64,000 nucleotides of DNA from JAJDIA01 sp031555735. GTDB lineage: Bacteria > Bacteroidota > Bacteroidia > Bacteroidales > Tannerellaceae. Each line of letters opens with the position of its first letter. Positions within the stretch are counted from its first letter, which is position 1. Below the pieces are notes generated by a model. It was not told where the DNA came from. It searched no databases and saw nothing but the letters and a program-made list of their open reading frames with translations. A program made the translations under genes and the position numbers. Below are positions 1 through 8,927 of the stretch, piece after piece. The DNA lies in contig JAVBUE010000041.1 of the NCBI GenBank assembly GCA_031555735.1, positions 1-64,000 of the forward strand, written 5' to 3'.

Positions 1-294
1 GTCTTGTTGTTGCCAACAAGCTTTAGCGATCTACCCCCCGGCATCGGGCGGGCAGCCCTACATGCGCCGGTGTACATGATCTTACAACCCATAGGACGTA
101 CGGCATCTCATATCACTGTGAGACCCGGTGGGCTCTTACCCCGCCTTTTCACCCTTACCCGGCCGGAGCCGGGCGGTTGTTTTCTGTTACGCTACCCTGC
201 CATTGCTGACAGCTTCCCGTTAAGAAATATGGTGCCCTGTGTTGCCCGGACTTTCCTCCCGTCTGACGACGAGCGGCAGACCGGCAAACTGTCT
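1..294 (-). ncRNA. rnpB: RNase P RNA, 3' end cut by window edge
   Basis: On the minus strand the 5' part of the RNA carries the RNase P hallmark GAGGAAAGTCCGGGC near 265-251, then the ACAGAAAAC segment and GGTAAGGGTGAAAAGGCGGG near 160-140, which belong to the conserved catalytic core of bacterial RNase P RNA. Downstream come the TAGATCGCTAAAGC-type segments close to the window edge. The RNA matures the 5' ends of tRNAs together with the RnpA protein. The 5' end is placed about 7 nt downstream of the TACCTTTG box. The last part of the molecule lies off the window. The 101-codon plus-strand reading frame over it is a chance frame. Confidence 0.95.
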
Positions 295-300
295 GTGGCG

Positions 301-308
301 CAAAGGTA
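301..308 (-). promoter_or_regulatory. -7 box of rnpB
   Basis: TACCTTTG on the minus strand is a full match to the Bacteroidetes -7 consensus TAnnTTTG, just upstream of the RNase P RNA 5' end. No clear -33 TTTG is visible. The 309-555 gap holds nothing else I can name apart from a weak degQ promoter candidate, TTACTTTG at 499-506. Confidence 0.7.
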
Positions 309-555
309 GGGAAATAGTTGAACTTTCTGCCGCATTCGCTGTTATTATTAGTGTAAGATGCCTAAATGGCAGGCGTTTTTTGTCAGGATTGGTACTTTGT
401 AATGCACAGTACTGTTAATCGCAGTTAAGCAACTGGTTGTACTCGTTAAAAGAGATAAAAAAAGGGTGATAAAGAGCAGAATTGAACACTTTTTGCGTTT
501 ACTTTGTCAGCAGTTCAAATGTTAAATTTAAGTGTTTAATTTAAAAAGGAATCTT

Positions 556-2076
556 ATGAAGAAAGTGTTGAAAAATACGCTGGGTGTGATCTTACTGGTA
601 GGAACCTGTGTGGGAGCCGCAATAGGGACAAGCGCGTATATCACGAACAAAAAACAAGCTGAGTCTTCGTATTCCGTAGCCAATGAATACGGGTTTAAGC
701 AGCCCTACCATCAGGTGAGCCTGAACACGGTAGCGGCAGAAAATATTGATTTTACCGTAGCGGCGGAAAAAGCCGTCCACGCCGTCGTGCACATCAAGGC
801 CACGGCCAAAGCCCGGACAGGCCAGCAACGCGACGGCCGGCAATATGTCGATCCGTTTGAGTACTTCTTCGGCTTCGGTAATCCCCGCGGGGGAACGCCG
901 CAACCGCGTGTAGGATCCGGATCCGGTGTGATCATCTCCACGGATGGGTACATCATGACCAACAACCACGTGATTGATGGCGCCGACGAGTTGGAAGTAA
1001 CCCTGAACGACAACAGCAAATACACCGCCAAAGTGATCGGTTCCGATCCGAACACAGACATCGGTCTGATCAAGATCGACGCCAAAGACCTGGCTACAAT
1101 CCCCTTCGGTGATTCCGAAAAACTGAAAGTGGGCGAATGGGTATTGGCCGTAGGCAACCCGTTCAACCTCACCTCAACGGTGACAGCCGGTATCGTGAGC
1201 GCCAAAGGGCGGGGTAATATCGCCCGTACCAGTACCAACAGCATCGAAGCATTCATCCAGACGGATGCCGCCGTCAACCCGGGTAACAGCGGAGGGGCGT
1301 TGGTGAATACCAAAGGTGAACTGGTTGGCATCAACACCCTGATCTATTCGGAAACAGGAAACTTCGCCGGCTATTCATTCGCCGTACCCATCAGCATCGC
1401 AGGGAAGGTAGTGGCCGACCTCAAGCAATTCGGCGCCGTTCAACGTGCCATGCTGGGAGTAACCATGACGGATGTGCAGATCGCCAAAGAAAATCCCGAA
1501 ATAAAAGACGATAAAATAAAAGTGCTCGAAGGCGCCTACGTGAATGGTTTCGCCGACCGCAGCGCCGCCCGTGAAGCCGGTATCGAAAAAGGCGACGTGA
1601 TCACTGCCGTTAACGACGTGAAGATCAAATCCGGCAGCGCCCTACAGGAACAGATCAGCAAATTCCGTCCGGGCGACAAAGTGAAAGTTTCCGTGGACCG
1701 TTACGGCTCCGCCAAAACATTCAATGTGGAATTGAAGAACGCGCAGGGCAACACCGAAGTGGTGAAAGGCCAGGGTGATCCTGCGGAATTGCTGGGCGCT
1801 GCGTTCAAAGCACTAACGGACAAACAAAAACAACAACTCGGCGTCAGCTATGGCATTGAAGTAGCCGAAGTATATAAAGGATTAATCCGCGACGTAGGTA
1901 TCACCAAAGGATATATAATCATGCTGGTGAACGACCAACAGATCTCCTCCCCCGACGATCTGGAACAAATCGTCGAACGGACACTGCGCAGTGGCGACAG
2001 TGAAAAAATCCTTGTCATCAAAGGAATGTATCCGAACGGCCGGACGAAATATTACGTCATCGACCTGTCCGAATAA
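556..2076 (+). CDS. degQ: Deg/HtrA-family periplasmic serine protease (Do-like)
   Basis: Envelope quality-control protease that degrades or chaperones misfolded periplasmic proteins. After an N-terminal hydrophobic signal/anchor (VILLVGTCVGAAIG) comes a trypsin-like domain with the full triad: His138 (TNNHVID), Asp168 (NTDIGLI) and Ser245 (GNSGGAL). Two PDZ-like domains follow, roughly residues 295-390 and 400-500. The frame opens at a GTG at 532, but the ATG at 556 follows an AAAGGA ribosome-binding-like stretch and gives a normal signal sequence (506 aa). A hairpin terminator follows, so it is probably monocistronic. Choice of degP or degQ as symbol is by family only. Confidence 0.93.
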   Translation: MKKVLKNTLGVILLVGTCVGAAIGTSAYITNKKQAESSYSVANEYGFKQPYHQVSLNTVAAENIDFTVAAEKAVHAVVHIKATAKARTGQQRDGRQYVDPFEYFFGFGNPRGGTPQPRVGSGSGVIISTDGYIMTNNHVIDGADELEVTLNDNSKYTAKVIGSDPNTDIGLIKIDAKDLATIPFGDSEKLKVGEWVLAVGNPFNLTSTVTAGIVSAKGRGNIARTSTNSIEAFIQTDAAVNPGNSGGALVNTKGELVGINTLIYSETGNFAGYSFAVPISIAGKVVADLKQFGAVQRAMLGVTMTDVQIAKENPEIKDDKIKVLEGAYVNGFADRSAAREAGIEKGDVITAVNDVKIKSGSALQEQISKFRPGDKVKVSVDRYGSAKTFNVELKNAQGNTEVVKGQGDPAELLGAAFKALTDKQKQQLGVSYGIEVAEVYKGLIRDVGITKGYIIMLVNDQQISSPDDLEQIVERTLRSGDSEKILVIKGMYPNGRTKYYVIDLSE

Positions 2077-2119
2077 CGATATAGAGTCAATAGGTGAAAA
2101 GATTGTTAAAGGTTTATAA

Positions 2120-2148
2120 TTGGCTGAATGTCGCAGACATTCAGCCAA
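2120..2148 (+). terminator. Hairpin terminator after the Deg protease
   Basis: A perfect 13-bp stem (TTGGCTGAATGTC with GACATTCAGCCAA) closes a GCA loop between the protease stop and the rpoD promoter. The following tract is AT-rich rather than pure T. Confidence 0.75.
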
Positions 2149-2167
2149 TATTATAAAATAAAAACAG

Positions 2168-2175
2168 TATCTTTG
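2168..2175 (+). promoter_or_regulatory. -7 box of rpoD
   Basis: TATCTTTG fits TAnnTTTG exactly and lies 30 nt before the rpoD start codon, right after the terminator hairpin. Confidence 0.75.
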
Positions 2176-2205
2176 CACCCCATATTTCTCAATTAACTAA
2201 ATGGA

Positions 2206-3066
2206 ATGAGGCAATTAAAGATTACAAAGTCCATTACCAATCGCGAAAGCGCTTCGCTGGATAAGTACCTTCAGGAAATAGGCCGTGAAGATCTGATCAC
2301 AGTGGAAGAGGAAGTCGAATTGGCACAGGCTATTAAGAGGGGAGACCGTAGAGCATTGGAAAAGCTGACCCGAGCTAATCTGCGATTCGTCGTTTCTGTG
2401 GCAAAGCAATACCAAAACCAGGGACTAAGTTTACCCGACTTGATCAATGAAGGAAACCTGGGACTGATTAAAGCTGCCGAGAAATTTGATGAAACAAGAG
2501 GGTTCAAGTTTATTTCCTATGCCGTATGGTGGATTCGCCAGTCCATTTTGCAAGCATTAGCCGAGCAATCGAGAATCGTCCGTCTGCCGTTGAACCAGGT
2601 AGGCTCGCTGAATAAAATCAGCAAAGCCTTTTCCAAATTCGAACAGGAGAACGAACGCCGCCCGTCGCCCGAAGAGCTTGCGGAAGAATTGGATATTCCG
2701 GTGGATAAGATTTCCGATACATTGAAAGTATCCGGACGTCATATCTCCGTGGATGCCCCGTTCGTGGAAGGTGAAGACAACAGCCTGCTCGACGTGCTTG
2801 TGAACGACGACGCTCCGATCGCCGACCGGTCGTTAATGAACGAATCTTTGGCAAAAGAAATTGACAGAGCCCTTGCTACATTAACCGAAAGAGAATGCGA
2901 GATAATCAAAATGTTTTTCGGTATTGGTTGTCAGGAAATGACACTGGAAGAGATTGGCGACAAATTCGGCCTCACCAGAGAGCGCGTACGCCAGATCAAA
3001 GAAAAAGCAATCAGAAGACTAAGACAAGGCACCCGTAGCAAGCTCCTCAAATCGTACCTGGGTTAA
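2206..3066 (+). CDS. rpoD: Primary RNA polymerase sigma factor (sigma-ABfr type)
   Basis: Housekeeping sigma factor of Bacteroidetes, which directs RNA polymerase to the -33/-7 promoters seen all over this window. At 286 aa it lacks region 1.1, as is usual in this phylum. It starts in region 1.2 (LDKYLQEIGRED), followed by regions 2.1-2.4 with FISYAVWWIRQSI, region 3 (RRPSPEELAEELDI) and region 4 with the helix-turn-helix LEEIGDKFGLTRERVRQIKE. The start follows a full -7 box and a short leader; a strong terminator ends the gene. Confidence 0.97.
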   Translation: MRQLKITKSITNRESASLDKYLQEIGREDLITVEEEVELAQAIKRGDRRALEKLTRANLRFVVSVAKQYQNQGLSLPDLINEGNLGLIKAAEKFDETRGFKFISYAVWWIRQSILQALAEQSRIVRLPLNQVGSLNKISKAFSKFEQENERRPSPEELAEELDIPVDKISDTLKVSGRHISVDAPFVEGEDNSLLDVLVNDDAPIADRSLMNESLAKEIDRALATLTERECEIIKMFFGIGCQEMTLEEIGDKFGLTRERVRQIKEKAIRRLRQGTRSKLLKSYLG

Positions 3067-3090
3067 CGCCCTCCAACGGTTAAGAAACTG

Positions 3091-3118
3091 CCCCCGCCGC
3101 AAGCGGGGGTTTTTTTTT
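3091..3118 (+). terminator. Intrinsic terminator of rpoD
   Basis: The GC stem CCCCCGC/GCGGGGG with a 5-nt loop is followed by nine T. This is a textbook rho-independent terminator 24 nt after the rpoD stop. Confidence 0.95.
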
Positions 3119-3120
3119 AC

Positions 3121-3316
3121 CTATTGGAACTGTTAGATGCTGTTTTGAATTACAAAAATGCAATTGAATAAACTGAATAGTGTATACAGGGGATTTGCTT
3201 TTTTCCTTCCACTGCTTCCACTGCTTCCACACCCTTTCATAATCAGCCACTTACAGTGGAAGGACCCTCGTTTTTGGGCGTCTCCTTCCACACTTCCTTC
3301 CACTGGCTGGCTTCCG
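3121..3316. repeat. Left arm of a 196-bp inverted repeat
   Basis: This arm is repeated almost perfectly in inverse orientation at 3648-3844. It differs there by a one-base indel in the T-run near 3190 and a few substitutions. It starts with CTATTGGAAC, which is the inverse of a GTTCCAATAG word, and holds a nine-base tandem built on TTCCAC. Both arms carry a short reading frame starting MQLNKLNSVYRGFAFF; I take these as by-products of the repeat, not genes. Confidence 0.9.
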
Positions 3317-3358
3317 CCATTTGCCGGGAGCAAAAACGTTGTCAGAATCTCAATCTGC

Positions 3359-3622
3359 ATCTGGATGTTGTGCTGTCAACGTCTGGATGTTGGTTGAACA
3401 ACATCCAGACGTTGTGGACACGAGATCCAGATGAAGATTTATCAACATCCGGTTGTTGAAAAAACGCCTGGGAGTTGTCAGCGCAACTCCCAGATGTGAT
3501 CAGTGCAAATTCTTATGCGTTGATAAAGAGACTCTTAGGGATTGAAAACTCCCATAGGTAAACGTTTCAACAAACATAGGTGGATGTTTCAACAAACATA
3601 GGTGACAGATTGAACAACCACC
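3359..3622. repeat. 22-nt-period repeat array inside the inverted repeat
   Basis: Twelve consecutive 22-nt steps keep register. The first five share the frame ATCyGGAT-GTTG. The later ones are built on GGTG..GTTTCAACAAACATA, with nearly identical units at 3557 and 3579. Inside lie a perfect 15-bp hairpin (3377-3391 with 3400-3414) and a 10-bp hairpin (CTGGGAGTTG with CAACTCCCAG, 3468-3493). No coding frame, promoter box or RNA gene is recognised in the spacer. Confidence 0.75.
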
Positions 3623-3647
3623 TATGATTGTTTTTGCCTTCCAATTA

Positions 3648-3844
3648 CGGAAGTCAGCCAGTGGAAGGAAGTGTGGAAGGAGACGCCCAAAAACGAGGGT
3701 CCTTCCACTGTAAGTAGCTGATTATGAAAGGGTGTGGAAGCAGTGGAAGCAGTGGAAGGGAAAAAGGCAAATCCCCTGTATACACTATTCAGTTTATTCA
3801 ATTGCATTTTTGTAATTCAAAACAGCATCTAACAGTTCCAATAG
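3648..3844. repeat. Right arm of the 196-bp inverted repeat
   Basis: Inverse copy of 3121-3316. It ends in AGTTCCAATAG, directly next to a dispersed 26-nt motif. Between here and the next gene end at 3982 nothing else is recognisable. Confidence 0.9.
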
Positions 3845-3845
3845 A

Positions 3846-3871
3846 TGAAAACCCGGAGAATCGCCGCGCCA
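3846..3871. repeat. Dispersed 26-nt motif, copy 1
   Basis: The core AAACCCGGAG-nn-TCGCCGCG follows the end of the repeat arm. A second copy with 4 differences in 26 nt closes the repeat array at 24206-24231, so both repeat regions end in the same sequence. Confidence 0.7.
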
Positions 3872-3981
3872 CAGGATGGTAAATGTCCCACCCGGCACTG
3901 TTGGGAGCGTTCCGGGCAGGACATTATCAGTTTTGGTGTAGGGTAGAAGTAGTCAAGGATAAATAGGACGTATATATTATG

Positions 3982-4701
3982 TCAGTTAGTGCGTTTGGTA
4001 AGCACGGTGCCACCGGTCACCTTGCCTTTTTTGTCGTAATTCAGTTGTTTGACGAAGCCCAGTCCGGGTACGATCCAACTGTCGGTAGCCGTCTGCACCG
4101 AAGTTTTGATCCCCATCACCGCCGAGGAGGCTGTCGCCTCTTCGTGCAGGACAAAGGCATCATAGGTGCCGGCGGGAACCATGACACTTTCCTTGCGGAG
4201 GATCTTGCGGGAGGTGACCTTTGATGTGGTGGTGGTCTTGACCGCCATCGGCGCACCCGAACCACCTGTCAGGTCCACCACCATCGCGATTTCATAGGGA
4301 GGAAGTTCCTGTCCCACCGACAGGTTATCCGGCAAGACGGGAATCTCTCCCGTGAACGTGATTGCCGCCTTTCCGTTGAACTGTTCCAGCATGGAACTGT
4401 TGAACAGGAAGTTTTTGTCGGGCTTGATCCCGTCGCCGGTAAAGATCAACCGGTAGGTTACGGAGGCCGGTTCGCCATCGGTTGGTAAGGTCGCTTTGAT
4501 GTTGAACACATCTCCCTCGGAGCCGCTCTCAATGGAGACCAGTTCCATACGGGACGTTTGCGTAATTTTCTCCTTTTTGTCCAAGTAGCCGTATTCTACG
4601 ACCGTACCGACTTTATCGTCGATCTTAAAGGCTTGTCCGCGGACGGTGAGGAGACTGCACAGCAAAAAGAAAGAAAGGCAGAGAAGTTGTTTTCGGTTCA
4701 T
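3982..4701 (-). CDS. Secreted beta-rich protein, DUF3108/TapB-like
   Basis: A 239-aa protein with a clear signal peptide (LLCLSFFLLCSLLTVRGQ) and a beta-rich body. The order GTVVEYGYLDKK, a long linker of alternating strands, VPAGTYDAFVLHEE and a C-terminal WIVPGLGFVKQLNYD resembles DUF3108/TapB-type periplasmic proteins of Bacteroidetes, whose function is unknown to me. It lies 30 nt downstream of the OmpA-family gene on the same strand and is probably cotranscribed with it, so an envelope role is likely. The family assignment is by impression only. Confidence 0.7.
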   Translation of the reverse strand: MNRKQLLCLSFFLLCSLLTVRGQAFKIDDKVGTVVEYGYLDKKEKITQTSRMELVSIESGSEGDVFNIKATLPTDGEPASVTYRLIFTGDGIKPDKNFLFNSSMLEQFNGKAAITFTGEIPVLPDNLSVGQELPPYEIAMVVDLTGGSGAPMAVKTTTTSKVTSRKILRKESVMVPAGTYDAFVLHEEATASSAVMGIKTSVQTATDSWIVPGLGFVKQLNYDKKGKVTGGTVLTKRTN

Positions 4702-4731
4702 ATATTGTATTCGTTTTTGAGTGTTGACAGA

Positions 4732-6015
4732 TCAGATTTTCACAAATTCCACCCGGCGGTTTTTGGCACGACCTTCATCCGTGGTGTTGTCGCCGATGGG
4801 ACTGCTTTGCCCTTTGCCGGCAGACCGGAGACGGCCGGCAGGGATACCAGCCTCAATCAGTTTCTCCATCACCGCGTTACTGCGGGCATCAGACAGGGTT
4901 TGATTCGATGCCTGGTTGCCCGTAGAATCGGTATGCCCTTCGACGCTGAATTGCAGCGTCGGATTATCCTTCATCAACTGGGCGATGCGGCTGATCTCGG
5001 TCATCGATTCCGGCTTGAGGGTTGATTTACCCACGTCGAACGTGATGCCGTAGGAAACGATCTTGCCATCGCTCGCCAGCCGGTCGTACAGAGGTACCGC
5101 TCCTTTAGCCATCCGGAAATCCTTGAACGCGAAGGGTTGTTTCTGATCATTACTCCCATGAGGGCCATAATGGATTTCAAAACGCCGGGGTGCAGCCATG
5201 GAGGGGATATTGATCACCCTCGACCCGTTGATATACAATTTAAACGCCCGCTTGTTGAACGAAATGGAGACATGGTTCCAACTGTGTTGGTTCAGGATAT
5301 TACTCACATCCAATCCCCCCTCGCGGCGGTCTCCCCCACCGGCAGGATAGTAATACCAGCTCAGGCCGTAAGCGCCATACAAGGTCAGATGGACGTCACA
5401 GGCAGGGACAGACTCCGTTTCCCCGAAGAACTGAAACAAATACTCTCCCCATTGCACCCCTTTCTCGGCGGCCATCACGTCGAACTCTACAGTGAACACC
5501 TCCGGCAGATACCCCTTCATGTCCTTCATCAGCGGGGCAAGCGTGGTTTTCGTCTCTACATAAACCGAATTATACCCTTGGAAAGCGGCAATCTCCGCGC
5601 TGCCCAACAACAGGTCCCACTGGCTGGGGAATTCGCCCGGTTTCTCCCGGGAGAGTTCATCGGCGAAAAAGACTTCGTCGCCCGGCACGAAATCACTCTT
5701 CGCATAGGCGGATTCAATCGATTTGGGAGAGGCGGCGGATGCGGGCGCTGCAGCAGGGCTATCTCCTCCTGCGGCGGCAACCGGCTCATCGGCGGGCGCA
5801 TCCGGCGCCACAGCCTCTCCTTCCTTGTACGTATCGGGGTTTGTCACTTTGTCGATGGTCTTGCTCACCGTTTCGTCGGTCTTCTGCTCGGCCTTGCGGA
5901 TGGTCGCATTCTCAGCCGCGTTCTTCACGGCTCCACCCAGTTTTTTTAGTATCTGGGCTTCGGCAGGGAGGCAAAGGCAGGCTATCAGCCCTATAACCCA
6001 TCCCGTCTTTTGCAT
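4732..6015 (-). CDS. OmpA-family protein with central lectin-like domain
   Basis: Signal peptide MQKTGWVIGLIACLCLPAEAQ, then a charged, alanine-rich helical stretch, a central beta-rich segment (about residues 125-300) that looks like a LamG/concanavalin-type fold, and a C-terminal OmpA peptidoglycan-binding domain: FDVGKSTLKPES, VEGHTDSTGN, and the ending DEGRAKNRRVEF. Its likely role is linking an outer-membrane or periplasmic component to peptidoglycan. The frame extends to 6036, but the second Met gives the clean signal peptide (427 aa). A TACTTTTG box lies upstream. Confidence 0.82.
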   Translation of the reverse strand: MQKTGWVIGLIACLCLPAEAQILKKLGGAVKNAAENATIRKAEQKTDETVSKTIDKVTNPDTYKEGEAVAPDAPADEPVAAAGGDSPAAAPASAASPKSIESAYAKSDFVPGDEVFFADELSREKPGEFPSQWDLLLGSAEIAAFQGYNSVYVETKTTLAPLMKDMKGYLPEVFTVEFDVMAAEKGVQWGEYLFQFFGETESVPACDVHLTLYGAYGLSWYYYPAGGGDRREGGLDVSNILNQHSWNHVSISFNKRAFKLYINGSRVINIPSMAAPRRFEIHYGPHGSNDQKQPFAFKDFRMAKGAVPLYDRLASDGKIVSYGITFDVGKSTLKPESMTEISRIAQLMKDNPTLQFSVEGHTDSTGNQASNQTLSDARSNAVMEKLIEAGIPAGRLRSAGKGQSSPIGDNTTDEGRAKNRRVEFVKI

Positions 6016-6073
6016 CACACGTGTATGGCATTCCATATTGTAGAGGTATTAGAAGTTGTATCAGACTATTGCC

Positions 6074-6081
6074 CAAAAGTA
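6074..6081 (-). promoter_or_regulatory. -7 box of the OmpA-family operon
   Basis: TACTTTTG on the minus strand matches TAnnTTTG exactly and is about 60 nt upstream of the chosen start. Confidence 0.6.
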
Positions 6082-6262
6082 GGAAGGCGCAACGAAACAT
6101 TTTACCCCAAAAATGGGGTATTTAACGATAAAAGATCACATAAACCCCCAAAAAGGGGGAAGATCGCGTCCGTATTTGCCCGTTCTTTGTTTTAGAGGAA
6201 AGCTCATACAGACCATTTGTAACATTTTGATGAAAACACCATCCATTATCCATCTTGTTTGC

Positions 6263-6270
6263 TATATTTG
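6263..6270 (+). promoter_or_regulatory. -7 box of the TPR sensor kinase
   Basis: TATATTTG is a perfect match to TAnnTTTG. It decides the kinase start: the upstream in-frame ATG at 6113 lies outside the transcript, while the ATG at 6305 sits about 28 nt after the expected start point. Confidence 0.7.
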
Positions 6271-6304
6271 TATGCAAAGAAAGAGACCACAAGACCATTG
6301 TATC

Positions 6305-8206
6305 ATGAGGCTGTTAATCTACATACTGTCTCTTTTTCTGCTGCCACCGCTCCATGCGCAGGATCCGCATCGGTTGGCAGAATTGGAAAAACTGGAAATC
6401 AAAGCGAAAAACCCCACACTGGCGGCGAAGGAGAGGTTGAAATTGTACGATGAACTGGCATGGGGGTATCAGGGTGTAAGCTTTGAGAAAGAACGCAACT
6501 ATGCCCTGCTCGGTATCCATCTGGCTGAACAGTTGAACGATGACCTTGCCAAATCCTTTTTACTTGTCGCCCTGGGTACGGCCTACCACCTCAACAGCAT
6601 GGAAGACTCGGCTGCCGTCTGCTTGCACAAAGCATTGGATATCGGCAGGGACTCCAAAAACCCCAAACTGCTCTACATGATCCATAACGCGTTCGGCAAC
6701 CTGTACAGCGAGGCGGCTCAATTCGACAAATCGATGGAACATTACCTCATCAACCTGCGGCTGGCCAGGGAGACGAAGGAAGATATCAAGGTTTGCTATT
6801 CGCTTGTGAACATCGCCGTAGTGTATATGCAAATGGAAAACTACGACAAGGCCAAAGAATACCTGCTGGAAGCCCAACCCATCGCCGAAAAACAGGAAGA
6901 CAAGAACGGACTGGCTACCATCTTCCTCAACCTGGATGAGATCTATACCAAAGAAGGATCGCCCGAAAAAGCTATTGATTACTCCAAACGGGCGGCCGAA
7001 CTCTACCACGAGATCCGCTATTACCCGGAAGAGATACAAGCCCTCCTCGGCGTTTCCCGCCATTACTACATGAACTACCAAGATTATCCGAATGCCCTCG
7101 CCTATACGTCGCGGGCGATGGGGCATGCCGAACGGATCGGGTTCAAGTTTGACATCGGGCTCTGCCACCGGATGTTCTGCTTCATCTATTATGATATGGG
7201 ATCGATCAAACTGGCACAGGAACATGCGCTGAAGGCGTTGGCTAACCTCGATTCCATCGATTACCACGGCATCGACGTACAAGCCCACCTGGTGAAGATC
7301 AATATCGACCAGGGGAATGTGGCACAGGCGAAAAACAGCTTCGACACCTACCGCCAACTCATCCTGCTGTATAACAACAAAGCCATGCAAAATGCCCTGT
7401 CCGAAATGGAAGTCAAGTATGAAACAGAGAAAAAAGACATACAGATTAACCAATTGCATAAAGGACGGCAACTGTATTTCGTCCTCACGCTGGTGGGGGT
7501 ATCGGCCGTCCTCCTCCTGCTGGGCACCCTCTTCCTGCTGAACCGCTACCAACGACAGAAGCGGTTGCGGATGCGTGAAAAGCTGGTGCAGCTCGAACAG
7601 GAAAAAGAGCTGGTAGCCGCCAAATCACTGCTTGACGGTGAGAACGCCGAACGCGGCCGACTCTCCCATGAGTTGCACGACGGGTTGGGCGGATTGCTGA
7701 CGATGATCAAGCTCGACCTCGAACGGATGAAGCAATCCGTATCTGAGAACGAGCAACGGCTCAACACCGTTATCCAACTGACCGACAAATCCATCCATGA
7801 AATGCGGCGGTTGGCACACAACCTGATGCCCGAATCGCTCGCCCGTTTCGGCCTGCGTCCGGTGCTGGAAGAATTCTGCGGCGGAAATCCCCAGGTATGC
7901 TTTTACTTCTATGGCGAGGAAAAAAGGCTGGATACCGATATCGAGATCAATCTCTACCGCATTGCCTGCGAACTGATCAACAACGCGTTGAAGCATGCGG
8001 AGGCTACGGCGATCAACGTGCAGTTGATCATCGGCGACGACAATATCTCCCTCACCGTACAGGATAACGGGAAAGGATTCCAGCCGGAAGCGGCCAGCCG
8101 GGGACTGATCACTGTCCGCTCGCGCGCCGAATTTATCGGCGCCACCCTGCATATTTATTCCGAGCCGGAGAAAGGTTCGGAGATCACCATCGGATTGCTT
8201 ACATAA
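6305..8206 (+). CDS. TPR-containing sensor histidine kinase (HisKA_3 type)
   Basis: Membrane kinase of the NarX/LiaS class, 633 aa. Order: signal peptide (LLIYILSLFLLPPLHAQ), a periplasmic array of TPR-like repeats over about residues 30-370, one membrane span (YFVLTLVGVSAVLLLLGTLF), a short coiled coil, the HisKA_3 dimerisation domain with phospho-acceptor His455 in LSHELHDGLGG, and a HATPase domain (LINNALKHA, DNGKGF). The frame opens at 6113, but the signal peptide and the -7 box both point to 6305. The gene directly downstream encodes a NarL-type regulator, the natural partner. Confidence 0.9.
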   Translation: MRLLIYILSLFLLPPLHAQDPHRLAELEKLEIKAKNPTLAAKERLKLYDELAWGYQGVSFEKERNYALLGIHLAEQLNDDLAKSFLLVALGTAYHLNSMEDSAAVCLHKALDIGRDSKNPKLLYMIHNAFGNLYSEAAQFDKSMEHYLINLRLARETKEDIKVCYSLVNIAVVYMQMENYDKAKEYLLEAQPIAEKQEDKNGLATIFLNLDEIYTKEGSPEKAIDYSKRAAELYHEIRYYPEEIQALLGVSRHYYMNYQDYPNALAYTSRAMGHAERIGFKFDIGLCHRMFCFIYYDMGSIKLAQEHALKALANLDSIDYHGIDVQAHLVKINIDQGNVAQAKNSFDTYRQLILLYNNKAMQNALSEMEVKYETEKKDIQINQLHKGRQLYFVLTLVGVSAVLLLLGTLFLLNRYQRQKRLRMREKLVQLEQEKELVAAKSLLDGENAERGRLSHELHDGLGGLLTMIKLDLERMKQSVSENEQRLNTVIQLTDKSIHEMRRLAHNLMPESLARFGLRPVLEEFCGGNPQVCFYFYGEEKRLDTDIEINLYRIACELINNALKHAEATAINVQLIIGDDNISLTVQDNGKGFQPEAASRGLITVRSRAEFIGATLHIYSEPEKGSEITIGLLT

Positions 8207-8238
8207 GACAAACATAACAACTACTTAGAACGAAGACC

Positions 8239-8853
8239 ATGATTCATGTAATGATTGTTGACGACCATCCGATCTTTGCCGATGGTATCCGGCAACTGAT
8301 CGCAAACACACCCGGCATGTCGGTAATCACCACAGCCATGTGCGGTGCCGGATGCCGGGAGGCGCTGCGCAGCCATTCGCCCGACATCATCCTGCTGGAT
8401 ATCAACCTCCCGGATGTGAACGGGATCGACCTCTGCCAGTATATACACGACCGTTATCCGCTGATCCGGATCATCGCCCTCACAGGCTTCAAAGAATACT
8501 TCTACATGCAAAAGATGCTCCAGAACGGCGCCAGCGGCTATCTGTTGAAAAACGCCCTGCCTGAAGAGATCATCGAAGGCATCCAAAGCGTGTATAAAGG
8601 CGAACTGTATTTCAGCGAAGAGGCGAACGCGGTCATCCACTCACGCAAAGACAAAGGGAAGCTCTTCCTCACCCTCCGGGAGACCGAACTGCTCAGCCTG
8701 GTGGTAGAAGGTTATACCAACAAGGAAATAGCCGATAAGTTATGCCTGGGTATCGAGACGGTGAACAGTTACCGCAAGAACCTGCTCCTCAAACTGGGCG
8801 TTAAAAACACCGCCGCCATGGTTAAACTGGCCATTACCGAGCGTCTGGTGTAA
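8239..8853 (+). CDS. NarL/FixJ-family response regulator
   Basis: 204 aa: a receiver domain (MIVDDHPIFADG, phospho-acceptor Asp54 in ILLDINLPD) and a LuxR-type helix-turn-helix (TLRETELLSLVVEGYTNKEI). It is the DNA-binding output of the preceding HisKA_3 kinase, 32 nt away on the same strand. Target genes cannot be told from the sequence; the unit may act locally or on a distant regulon. Confidence 0.93.
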   Translation: MIHVMIVDDHPIFADGIRQLIANTPGMSVITTAMCGAGCREALRSHSPDIILLDINLPDVNGIDLCQYIHDRYPLIRIIALTGFKEYFYMQKMLQNGASGYLLKNALPEEIIEGIQSVYKGELYFSEEANAVIHSRKDKGKLFLTLRETELLSLVVEGYTNKEIADKLCLGIETVNSYRKNLLLKLGVKNTAAMVKLAITERLV

Positions 8854-8892
8854 GTTTCTTGCCTTTTTCGTACATAATAATCGGATAATCCA

Positions 8893-8900
8893 TACATTTG
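8893..8900 (+). promoter_or_regulatory. -7 box of the STAS/kinase/PP2C operon
   Basis: TACATTTG matches TAnnTTTG exactly, 27 nt before the STAS start codon. It separates this operon from the two-component pair upstream. Confidence 0.7.
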
Positions 8901-8927
8901 CTACATTGTAAAGCAAATCAGTAGTGT

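Noticed and set aside
4..309. 101-codon plus-strand reading frame at the window start
   Set aside because: It lies on the opposite strand of the RNase P RNA and has no family resemblance.
3158..3807. Two short frames starting MQLNKLNSVYRGFAFF
   Set aside because: They are the same sequence in the two arms of the inverted repeat, with repeat-derived composition and no ribosome-binding or promoter context.
3121..3844. Invertible promoter (phase variation) in the inverted repeat after rpoD
   Set aside because: Both flanking genes end at the repeat, the spacer has no TAnnTTTG box, and no invertase lies nearby.
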